The notes under the pieces: generated by a model
Seen by the model: the letters and a program-made list of their open reading frames with translations, nothing else
Databases searched by the model: none
What the model was told of the DNA's origin: nothing
NCBI GenBank assembly: GCA_027858455.1
Contig: JAQICQ010000032.1
Location: forward strand, 1-9,750
DNA: 9,750 bases
Direction of reading: 5' to 3'
Origin: Elusimicrobiota bacterium
Lineage (GTDB): Bacteria; CG03; SLGR01; JAGXOG01
Made by a program: the position numbers and the translations under genes
Shown: in pieces, positions 1-6,516 of the stretch
How positions within the stretch are numbered: the first letter of the stretch is position 1
Layout of the letters: each line of letters opens with the position of its first letter

Positions 1-60
1 CTGGGAAGTCATCCGGGAAGCCATCCGGGGATTCGTCCGGGGATTCGTCCGAGAAAAGCA
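1..60. repeat. 12-bp tandem repeat, about five degenerate units
   Basis: The first 60 bases divide into five units of exactly 12 bases. Units 3 and 4 are identical (ccggggattcgt), units 1 and 2 are near copies of each other, and unit 5 is degenerate. The array is more GC-rich than the sequence that follows. The period is a multiple of three and all three + frames are open through it. In frame 1 it reads as a Pro-Gly-x-x tetrapeptide repeat (PGSH, PGIR) and runs on to a TAA at 79-81, so it may be the C-terminal tail of a protein that starts outside the window. Frame 3 gives a Ser/Gly/Asp-rich reading. I cannot tell whether it is coding or an intergenic minisatellite, and its left end is cut by the window edge. 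Confidence 0.75.
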
Positions 61-76
61 TATACGGCGAAAAAGA

Positions 77-82
77 TATAAT
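77..82 (+). promoter_or_regulatory. possible -10 box for the ABC operon
   Basis: A perfect TATAAT lies 38 bases upstream of the ATG of the ATPase gene, in an AT-rich stretch directly after the GC-rich repeat. No good TTGACA-like -35 box is visible at 16-18 bases upstream; the region there reads AAAAGC. The match is therefore suggestive only. If an upstream gene runs into the window in frame 1, this box would overlap its TAA stop. Confidence 0.35.
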
Positions 83-120
83 TTTTACAGTAATGTATTA
101 TTTTTAACGGAGGTTAAAAA

Positions 121-822
121 ATGGCGCTTATAGAATTAAAAGATATGTATAAAAAATTCCCCATGGGGAAAAATGAGTTTACTGCCTTAAAGGAGATAAA
201 TCTGGAATTTGAGAAAGGGGAATTCGCCGGATTAGTAGGCCCGAGCGGTTCGGGAAAAACTACGATGCTTAATATTTTAGGTTCTCTTGATACACCGAGT
301 GAAGGGTCTGCCCGCGTGCTTGATAATAATATAGGAGACCTTTCAGGAAAAGCCGCGGCTCAGTTAAGAAAAAAACATATGGGCTTTATTTTTCAGACAT
401 ACAACCTGCTTCCGGTATATACGGTATATGAAAATATTGAGTTTCCTCTGCTTATATTAAAAATGTCCCGGGAAGAGAGAAAAAAGAAAGTTGCCGATGC
501 GCTGGATTGGGTGGGGCTTACGGACAAGAAAAAGTCCCGTCCCGCGCAGCTTTCCGGAGGGGAATCTCAAAGAGTAGCCGTTGCCAGGGCCATAGTAAAA
601 AGACCAGATCTTGTTCTTGCTGACGAACCGACGGCAAATCTTGACGATGAAAACGCCTATAATGTTTTAGAGATGATGGTTAAATTAAACGAGGAGTTAA
701 ATACTACATTTATCTTTGCTACTCATGACCACAAAGTTATAAAATATCTTAAAAGAAAGATTAATCTCATAGACGGTAAGATAACAGAGGATATGGCTGA
801 TTTGCCGGGGGTAAAGGGATAA
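121..822 (+). CDS. ABC transporter ATP-binding protein (LolD/MacB type)
   Basis: Cytoplasmic ATPase subunit that powers the two FtsX-type permeases encoded immediately downstream. All nucleotide-binding motifs are present in order: Walker A GPSGSGKTT (residues 40-48), Q-loop Gln92 in FIFQTYNLLP, signature LSGGE (144-148), Walker B LVLADEP with the catalytic Glu169, D-loop NLD (173-175) and switch His202. The 233-residue length and the wording around the Q-loop and signature match the LolD/MacB/FtsE branch, which acts on lipoproteins, peptides or the envelope rather than importing nutrients. The start is fixed by a strong AACGGAGG ribosome binding site 6-7 bases before the ATG. The TAA stop overlaps the ATG of the next gene by one base (TAATG), implying translational coupling. 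The family is certain. Lipoprotein as substrate is inferred from the LolA-like gene in the same operon. Confidence 0.95.
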   Translation: MALIELKDMYKKFPMGKNEFTALKEINLEFEKGEFAGLVGPSGSGKTTMLNILGSLDTPSEGSARVLDNNIGDLSGKAAAQLRKKHMGFIFQTYNLLPVYTVYENIEFPLLILKMSREERKKKVADALDWVGLTDKKKSRPAQLSGGESQRVAVARAIVKRPDLVLADEPTANLDDENAYNVLEMMVKLNEELNTTFIFATHDHKVIKYLKRKINLIDGKITEDMADLPGVKG

Positions 823-2000
823 TGAAACTTGAATTTAAACTGGCATATAAAAACATTATAGGAGCGGGTCTGAGAACCTGGCTTAATGTAGCCATACTTT
901 CTTTTATATATGTATTGATAATAGGGTCTCAGGGAATATATGACGGTATGATGAAGCAGGGAGTTAGGGTTGAAACAGACGACAGAATAGCCGGCGGCCA
1001 GTTCTGGCATAAAGATTATGATCCCAACGATCCGTTTTCATACGATGACAGTCACGCCGAACTGACTGCAAAATTGCAGGATATGGTAATTTCTGAAACA
1101 GCTGTTCCAATGCTCATAAAAAGAGCAACTATATATCCTGACGGAAGAATGAAATCCGTCTTAATAAGAGGTATAAAGCCCATGCAGGATATTGTAAAAA
1201 TACCGACTAATTCTCTCGGAAACACTCATAAAAAACTGCCGGTTATGATAGGAACAAGAATGGCCTCCACCAACAACTTTCAAGAAGGGGATTATCTTAC
1301 CATACGCTTAAGAGACATTGACGGCACTTTTGACGCCGTAGAAGGAAGGATAGTAAAAATTATGAGCACCAGGAGCGTAACCATAGACAAGGGGCAGCTC
1401 TGGATACCTATTCAAAAACTGCGGGAAATTACAGGGATGAAAAATGAGACAACAGTTCTTACAATAAAAACCGGCCTTGAAAATATTCCCGGGGATACGG
1501 AAACCTGGAGCTTTAAGGACAGGGACTATCTTCTGCGGGATATTATTAAGATGGTTAAAAGTAAAAAAGTATCCGGGCTGATTATGTATATGGTTTTGTT
1601 GTTTTTAGCGCTTCTCGCTGTTTTTGACACTCAGGTGCTTGCGATATTTAAGAGAAGAAAAGAGATAGGGACATTGATAGCTCTGGGAATGACCCGAAGT
1701 CAGGTGGTAAAACTTTTTACGCTTGAGGGGGCAATGCACGGAGTATTGGCGGCACTTGTCGGCGCTCTCTACGGCACCCCCCTGATATACCTCTTTGCAA
1801 AAACAGGAATGGATTTTACGGAAGTAGCGGAAGCATACGGTATGGGGTATATTGCCATGCTCTATCCGGTATATTCCGCGGGACTTGTTATAGGCACTGT
1901 TTTTATAGTTATGCTTACTGTAACTGTTGTAAGTTTTATTCCTTCAAGAAAGATAGCTACGCTGGACCCGACTAAAGCATTAAAAGGTAAAGTATCATGA
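822..2000 (+). CDS. FtsX/LolC-type ABC transporter permease, first subunit
   Basis: Inner-membrane permease of the MacB/LolCE fold, 392 residues. It has one N-terminal membrane helix (about 22-40), a large periplasmic domain (about 41-248), and three C-terminal helices (about 251-275, 302-325 and 352-374). The sequence KRRKEIGTLIALGM (277-290), after the second helix, is the usual cytoplasmic segment that contacts the ATPase. The tail ending in LDPTKALKG is the typical FtsX-family C-terminus. Such permeases work mechanically: ATP-driven motion is passed to the periplasmic domain instead of moving substrate through a channel. The gene overlaps the ATPase gene at its start and the second permease at its end (ATGATGA). 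It pairs with the next gene as a likely heterodimer, as in LolC/LolE. The substrate cannot be read from the sequence. Confidence 0.92.
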   Translation: MKLEFKLAYKNIIGAGLRTWLNVAILSFIYVLIIGSQGIYDGMMKQGVRVETDDRIAGGQFWHKDYDPNDPFSYDDSHAELTAKLQDMVISETAVPMLIKRATIYPDGRMKSVLIRGIKPMQDIVKIPTNSLGNTHKKLPVMIGTRMASTNNFQEGDYLTIRLRDIDGTFDAVEGRIVKIMSTRSVTIDKGQLWIPIQKLREITGMKNETTVLTIKTGLENIPGDTETWSFKDRDYLLRDIIKMVKSKKVSGLIMYMVLLFLALLAVFDTQVLAIFKRRKEIGTLIALGMTRSQVVKLFTLEGAMHGVLAALVGALYGTPLIYLFAKTGMDFTEVAEAYGMGYIAMLYPVYSAGLVIGTVFIVMLTVTVVSFIPSRKIATLDPTKALKGKVS

Positions 2001-3259
2001 TGAAATTTTTATTAAAAGGTCTTCTCAGAGACCGTTCAAGAAGTTTATTTAGAATGCTTATGGTAGCGGCGGGTGTATTTATTGCGGTTTTTATGCATGG
2101 CTGGATGGAAGGCGCCCTGACGGATCTTATAGACACAAATGCCCGGTTTAACGAGGGACATGTGAAAATAATGACCCGCGCTTATCGTGAACAAAAAGAC
2201 CAGGTTCCCAATGACCTGGCTCTTCTTGAGACCGGCGAATTGTTAAAAAATCTTAATAAGATGAGGGCCGATATGTTCTGGGTTCCCAGGATAAAGTTCG
2301 GGGGACTTCTTGATATACCCGATGAAAACAGGGAGACGCTTGAGCAGGGCCCTGTAACGGGGTTGGGGATAGATTTTGATAAAGAAGAAGAAATACTAAA
2401 GATAAAAAGAGCTGTTGTAAAAGGTAGCCTGCCTGATGATAAAGGCGAGATTCTGATAGCAAAAAATCTGGCTGAAAAACTTAAAGTGGATACAGGAGAT
2501 ACAGCTACATTCATAGGCTCTACAATGAACGGAGCAATGACTGTATATAATTTTAAAGTATCAGGTCTTGTAGAATTCGGCATAGTGGCTATGGATAAAG
2601 GCACAGTTCTTGCGCGGATCAGCGATATGAGAGAAATACTAAATATGCCCGGCGGAGCAAGCGAGGCCTATGGTTTCAGTAAAGATATGTTCTATGCAGA
2701 TGAGGATATGGCAGCGTTAAGCGCAAAATTTAATAAAAAATATTCAGATGAGAAAGATGAATTTTCTCCGGTAATGGAACCATTAAGCGCTCAGCCCGGC
2801 ATGGGGTATTATATAGATATGGGGGAGTTTATGGCAGCAATAATTATGTCTGTATTTATATTTGCCATGGCGATAGTGCTCTGGAATGCCGGACTTATGG
2901 ACGGTATAAGGAGATACGGCGAGATAGGGGTGCGTCTGGCAATGGGTGAGTCCAAGCACGGGATTTATGTGAGGATGCTAACTGAGTCGGTTGCCATAGC
3001 TGTTGTCGGGTCGGTAATAGGAACGCTTTTGGGGCTGGCTGCAACATATTATATGCAGGAAGTAGGTTTAAATATAGAATTTGCTGTGCAGGATTCATCA
3101 ATGGCAATATCAAATATCATGCGGGCAAAGGTAACACCGTTAACTTATGTTGTGGGTTTTATTCCCGGGGTATTTGCTTCGGTAATAGGAACGATGTTTG
3201 CCGGTATAGGAATATACCGCAGAAATACAGCGCAATTGTTCAGCGAGCTTGACAGATAA
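1997..3259 (+). CDS. FtsX/LolE-type ABC transporter permease, second subunit
   Basis: Second inner-membrane permease, 420 residues, with the same architecture as its neighbour but clearly diverged from it. It has an N-terminal helix (about 18-36), a periplasmic domain (about 37-275) and three C-terminal helices (about 276-298, 331-353 and 383-407). The stretch RRYGEIGVRLAMGESK (305-320) is the FtsX-family coupling segment that should dock on the ATPase. The ATG lies four bases before the end of the preceding gene and is preceded by an AAAGGT site within that gene, so the two are translationally coupled. The double ATG-ATG start leaves a choice of one residue. The C-terminus ends FSELDR and lacks the 'DPxxALR' form seen in the first permease. 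Two different permeases plus one ATPase resembles LolCDE, where LolC and LolE recruit different partners. Confidence 0.92.
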   Translation: MMKFLLKGLLRDRSRSLFRMLMVAAGVFIAVFMHGWMEGALTDLIDTNARFNEGHVKIMTRAYREQKDQVPNDLALLETGELLKNLNKMRADMFWVPRIKFGGLLDIPDENRETLEQGPVTGLGIDFDKEEEILKIKRAVVKGSLPDDKGEILIAKNLAEKLKVDTGDTATFIGSTMNGAMTVYNFKVSGLVEFGIVAMDKGTVLARISDMREILNMPGGASEAYGFSKDMFYADEDMAALSAKFNKKYSDEKDEFSPVMEPLSAQPGMGYYIDMGEFMAAIIMSVFIFAMAIVLWNAGLMDGIRRYGEIGVRLAMGESKHGIYVRMLTESVAIAVVGSVIGTLLGLAATYYMQEVGLNIEFAVQDSSMAISNIMRAKVTPLTYVVGFIPGVFASVIGTMFAGIGIYRRNTAQLFSELDR

Positions 3260-3287
3260 ATAGAAATTATAAGAGAGGTATAAAATC

Positions 3288-4067
3288 ATGAAAATCACAA
3301 ATTATATTTTAGGGTTTTTTTTAATACTTATAGTGTTTTTTAACGGTTCGGCAATAAGTTTCGGCGCCGATGAATTTTCCAGAGAAGAGCTTTCCGGAGA
3401 GGAAATACTTAACAGGATTGATGAGAATAGGACCGCTGAAAATCATATCTCTGTCTCATTAATGGAAGTTCACGGCCGGAGAATAACAAGAACTATGAAA
3501 GCAAAAACCTGGACAAAAGGGACAGATAAATCTTTTACAGAATATTTAGAGCCGCCGCGAGAGGCCGGCACAAAGATGTTAAAGGACAGCGACAATCTCT
3601 GGATTTATGCCCCTTCCGCCGACAGAATTATTAAAATAGCGGGACATATGCTCAGGCAGTCCATGATGGGGTCGGATATTTCTTACGAGGATTTTATGGA
3701 AGAGCCGGTATTGAGCAATATATATTCCGTTAAGAATACAGGAGACGCCTTATTTAATGAAAGAAAATGTTATCTTCTGGAACTTACCGCGCTAAAAGAG
3801 GATATATCTTACCACAGCAGAAAAGTATGGGTTGATAAAGAGATATTCCTTCCCCTTAAAGAAGAAAGATACGCCAAAAGCGGGGTTCTTCTTAAAAGAT
3901 TTACCATAGAAGAATCATTTAAAATAGAGAACCGGTGGTATCCTAAAAAAATGATTTTTAAGGATATGCTCAGCTCGGGCCGGGGGACGACAATGACTAT
4001 AGAATCAATTGAATTTAACGCGGAAATACCTGACTATATATTCAGCAAAGCCGGATTAAGAAGGTAA
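3288..4067 (+). CDS. secreted LolA-like outer-membrane lipoprotein-sorting protein
   Basis: Predicted periplasmic protein of 259 residues. The N-terminus has a charged start, a hydrophobic core (about 7-24) and a likely signal peptidase I site near SFGA|DEF (about residue 27). There is no lipobox cysteine, so it should be soluble. The mature part has the hallmarks of the LolA-like family annotated as 'outer membrane lipoprotein-sorting protein' (Pfam LolA_like, PF17131): EYLEPPREAGTKML (85-98), NLWIYAPSADRI (103-114) and MMGSDISYEDF (126-136). Such proteins form an open half-barrel that shields acyl chains in transit. The gene follows the permeases by 28 bases with its own AGAGGT ribosome binding site, so it is probably the last gene of the operon. 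It likely receives cargo from the ABC complex. The exact cargo is unknown. Confidence in the family is high, and in its pairing with this transporter moderate. Confidence 0.88.
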   Translation: MKITNYILGFFLILIVFFNGSAISFGADEFSREELSGEEILNRIDENRTAENHISVSLMEVHGRRITRTMKAKTWTKGTDKSFTEYLEPPREAGTKMLKDSDNLWIYAPSADRIIKIAGHMLRQSMMGSDISYEDFMEEPVLSNIYSVKNTGDALFNERKCYLLELTALKEDISYHSRKVWVDKEIFLPLKEERYAKSGVLLKRFTIEESFKIENRWYPKKMIFKDMLSSGRGTTMTIESIEFNAEIPDYIFSKAGLRR

Positions 4068-4077
4068 TCAGCCTTCT
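4059..4077. terminator. hairpin across the convergent stop codons
   Basis: AGAAGG (4059-4064) and CCTTCT (4072-4077) form a perfect 6-bp stem around a 7-base loop. The loop contains the TAA of the LolA-like gene and most of the TGA of the aminotransferase on the other strand. These genes converge with no spacer, so the hairpin is placed to act in both directions. No clean T-run follows on either strand, so efficient intrinsic termination is doubtful. Confidence 0.35.
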
Positions 4078-5261
4078 ATAAAATTCTTTAATACGGTAAG
4101 GCCTTCTTTGATTTCTTCAACCGATATTCCCGAGTAAGCAAATCTTATATATTTTTCTTTTTCTCCGGGCAATGCTTTACCGAAATGGAGCCGTGTGCAG
4201 AAAGATACGCCGGTTTCATGAAGTATCTTTTTCCTGAGCTCGTCATATTCTGTTATACCCATATTTGCCATAAGTTTTCCTACATTTGCAAAAAGATAAA
4301 AGGTTGTTTCCGGTTTGAAACATTTTATACCTTCAATTGAATTAAGAATTTCTACGGCTGTGTCGCGCCTTTCTTTTAAAATACCGAGTATCTTTTTCGG
4401 GGCTGACTGATCGCCTGTTAACGCTTCAAGAGCGCCGTATTGGGTAAAGTGATTTGAACAGGATTCGTCATTGGTGTTTAGCTTTGCTATAACTGCGGCA
4501 ATTTCTTCAGGGGCAATTGCAGCGCCAAGGCGCCATCCGGTCATGGCAAATTTTTTAGCAAAAGTATAAAGAATCACAGATCTTTCTTTCATACCGTCTA
4601 TTGCGGCCAGTGATTTTGATCTTCCGCTGTAACGGACTTCAAAATACGCCTCGTCGCAGAGGACATAGAGGTCGTGTTTTTTGGCTATCTCAGCTATTTT
4701 TTCAAGTTCTTCCTGTGAGGCTTCGGCGGCCATGGGATTTTGGAAATCGTTAAATATAAGGATTCTTGTTTTATCTGTTATGGAATTTTCAAGGCCCTCA
4801 AGGTCAAGTAAAAAACCATTTTCTCCTTCTTTGTAGGAATAAGGTACGCAAACCCCGCCGTTAAATTCTATCTGAGATTCGTATATGGGATAGCCTGGAT
4901 TTGGATAGAGAACTTCGTCTCCCGGGTTCATGAGGGCAAGTATAAATTTCTGGATTACGGGTTTTCCTCCCGGCTGGATTACAACATTCTTGGCTGAATA
5001 ATCCATGCCGTGACTTTTATTTATGTCTTCGGCGAGGGCTTTGCGGAGTTGCGGTATTCCCGCATTGGGACAGTAACCTGTTTTACCTTCTTTTATGGCT
5101 TTTTCTGTCGCGTCAATTATATTTTGCGGGGTGCTAAGGTCTATGTCGCCCAGGTGGAACGGATATACCTTGTTCCCTTTTTCCGCCCAGAGACCTGCTT
5201 CCTGTGAAACTAAAAATGCGGTTTCTGTGCCTAATCTGCTGATTCTGTCTGCTTTTTTCAT
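4068..5261 (-). CDS. class I/II pyridoxal-phosphate aminotransferase
   Basis: Cytoplasmic PLP-dependent enzyme of the aspartate aminotransferase fold (Pfam Aminotran_1_2), 397 residues, which is the usual full length. Visible family features are TGYCPNAG (61-68), GGKPVIQKF near the cofactor phosphate (98-106), NPGYPIY (121-127), CDEAYF with Asp203 for the PLP nitrogen and Tyr206 (202-207), and TFAKKFAMTGWRLG (233-246). In the last of these, Lys236 should form the Schiff base and Arg244 bind phosphate. IRFAYSG with Arg373 should bind the substrate carboxylate. The usual NxPNPTG loop is altered to NDFQNPMAAE (171-180), so the amino-acid specificity cannot be assigned; alanine or aspartate transamination is only a guess. 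AAGGAGC upstream of the ATG supports the start. It is divergent from the coiled-coil gene and converges directly on the ABC operon, so it is probably transcribed alone. Confidence 0.93.
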   Translation of the reverse strand: MKKADRISRLGTETAFLVSQEAGLWAEKGNKVYPFHLGDIDLSTPQNIIDATEKAIKEGKTGYCPNAGIPQLRKALAEDINKSHGMDYSAKNVVIQPGGKPVIQKFILALMNPGDEVLYPNPGYPIYESQIEFNGGVCVPYSYKEGENGFLLDLEGLENSITDKTRILIFNDFQNPMAAEASQEELEKIAEIAKKHDLYVLCDEAYFEVRYSGRSKSLAAIDGMKERSVILYTFAKKFAMTGWRLGAAIAPEEIAAVIAKLNTNDESCSNHFTQYGALEALTGDQSAPKKILGILKERRDTAVEILNSIEGIKCFKPETTFYLFANVGKLMANMGITEYDELRKKILHETGVSFCTRLHFGKALPGEKEKYIRFAYSGISVEEIKEGLTVLKNFIEG

Positions 5262-5359
5262 AAGTTGCTCCTTATATTTGATTTTCTAAATTTCTTGTAG
5301 CATAATAACAAATTTATATTTAAAAATCCATAATTAGTTTTTTAAAAAGTGAAAAAGAT

Positions 5360-5388
5360 TTAAAAAACTTTCATAAAGATAGTATAAT
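5360..5388 (+). promoter_or_regulatory. candidate sigma70-type promoter for the coiled-coil membrane protein gene
   Basis: A perfect TATAAT at 5383-5388 follows TTAAAA (5360-5365, four of six matches to TTGACA) at a 17-base spacing. It ends 27 bases before the ATG at 5416. The whole 154-base divergent spacer (5262-5415) is very AT-rich and must also hold the promoter of the aminotransferase on the - strand. A TATTAT at 5307-5302 on the - strand is a possible -10 box for that gene, without a convincing -35. Confidence 0.5.
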
Positions 5389-5415
5389 TAAGTTTTAAAT
5401 AAGGAGGCATATTTT

Positions 5416-6423
5416 ATGATAAATGAAAAGGAAACAATTAAAGAGAGAGCCCAAAAAGATTGGCAGAAAATTGGCGGGATTAAAAAAGAGTTAAGCGACG
5501 CAGTCAGTAAGTTGCAGGAACTTCAGATTGACGAAGCCGCTGCGCTTGAAAAAATAGACCGCGCCCTTAAACTGTTCCCCGAATTAAGAAAGTTAGAGAT
5601 GCGTCTCAGTCTGGAAAGAGCAATTTTAAAACATTGCATTAAGCTTAAAGGGGCCGGGGTTAATTCCGGTTTAATAAATTTTATAGTTAAAAAGCGTCTG
5701 GAAAATATTAAAAATATGCCCGCACACCTTAAACTGGAAAAAATAAATAAACTTGAAGAAAAAATAGGTGTCTCCGTGATAAAAGACCGCAAGGAATTTT
5801 TTAGCCGGTTCCGGCTTATGCTTATGGAAGCTAAAAATCCCGACGAAATAGAAGTTATTTTAAGAAGAGTCCGTCTTAATATGAAAGGCGAATCGGAATT
5901 AAAAGAAGAACTTCAAAAAGAAGAAAAGGTAAGAGAATTTGTCGGGGACGGAAAGTTTGACGAAAAAGAGGCGGTAGCTGAACTGCTTATGAGTAAGAAT
6001 CTTTCCAGCGCCATAAGAGAAGAGATAGTAACCAAAAAACAGCTTGAGGAAAAATTCAATCTAATTGAAGGAGACATAAACAGGTTCAGTAAAGATATTA
6101 TTCGCACAGTTGACATGAAATTTGATATGTTAAGCAGCGAGATTTATGCAAAGCCGTCTTTTTATGCCCGTATGATATCAGGGTATCTTATAGGGCCGTT
6201 ACGGATAGTTTTATCAGCCGGGGGAATTTTAATTATTATTCTCTATACTGTTGGAAGATACATTATGGGAGCAGGGTCGTTGTATTCAATGGGAATAGAG
6301 ACAATGCCTTTGATAACCTTATGCGGAATTATAAGTCCGGGGATTGCATACTTTGCCGGAATATGTTTTTTGCTCTTATCCGGAGCCCTTAAATTTTTAG
6401 ATGATAATCTGCTTTCGGCTTAA
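5416..6423 (+). CDS. unrecognised coiled-coil protein with two C-terminal membrane helices
   Basis: I do not recognise this 335-residue protein. Residues 1 to about 245 are highly charged, rich in Lys, Glu and Leu, and largely helical, with heptad-like stretches at about 20-75, 95-120 and 155-240. There is no cysteine cluster or catalytic motif that I can see. Two hydrophobic segments follow, at about 258-279 and 298-326, ending in a short charged tail. With no N-terminal signal peptide, the likely topology is a cytoplasmic helical domain tethered by a C-terminal hairpin in the inner membrane. The start is supported by AAGGAGG eight bases before the ATG and by a good upstream promoter. It lies 93 bases before the P-loop kinase-like gene on the same strand, but that gap has its own TATAAT, so an operon is not certain. 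Scaffold or membrane-shaping roles would be speculation. Confidence 0.85.
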   Translation: MINEKETIKERAQKDWQKIGGIKKELSDAVSKLQELQIDEAAALEKIDRALKLFPELRKLEMRLSLERAILKHCIKLKGAGVNSGLINFIVKKRLENIKNMPAHLKLEKINKLEEKIGVSVIKDRKEFFSRFRLMLMEAKNPDEIEVILRRVRLNMKGESELKEELQKEEKVREFVGDGKFDEKEAVAELLMSKNLSSAIREEIVTKKQLEEKFNLIEGDINRFSKDIIRTVDMKFDMLSSEIYAKPSFYARMISGYLIGPLRIVLSAGGILIIILYTVGRYIMGAGSLYSMGIETMPLITLCGIISPGIAYFAGICFLLLSGALKFLDDNLLSA

Positions 6424-6474
6424 TTTTTTTAAAAAATAAAACATTAGTTTGATATTAAAGGTTAATTTGTGTAT

Positions 6475-6480
6475 TATAAT
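6475..6480 (+). promoter_or_regulatory. possible -10 box for the P-loop kinase-like gene
   Basis: A perfect TATAAT sits 36 bases before the ATG at 6517 in an AT-rich gap. The best -35 candidate, TTGATA at 6449-6454 (five of six matches), is 20 bases upstream, which is longer than normal spacing. This weakens the call. The same three-part arrangement (TATAAT, 27-38 bases, GGAGG-type site) precedes the genes at 121 and 5416. Confidence 0.4.
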
Positions 6481-6516
6481 TAAGATAACAATATAGATTA
6501 ATAAACGGAGGAAAAA

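Noticed and set aside
723..1010. 95-codon open frame on the - strand across the ATPase/permease junction
   Set aside because: It lies opposite two well-supported overlapping genes and has no protein-like features.
2182..2604. 140-codon open frame on the - strand inside the second permease gene
   Set aside because: It is an antisense shadow of a strongly supported membrane permease, with no ribosome binding site or recognisable motif.
5010..5289. Small + strand open frames opposite the aminotransferase N-terminus
   Set aside because: They are shadows of the aminotransferase coding strand, with no start signals.
6424..6445. T-run followed by A-run after the coiled-coil gene as a terminator
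   Set aside because: It is only an A/T palindrome without a GC stem, too weak to call.
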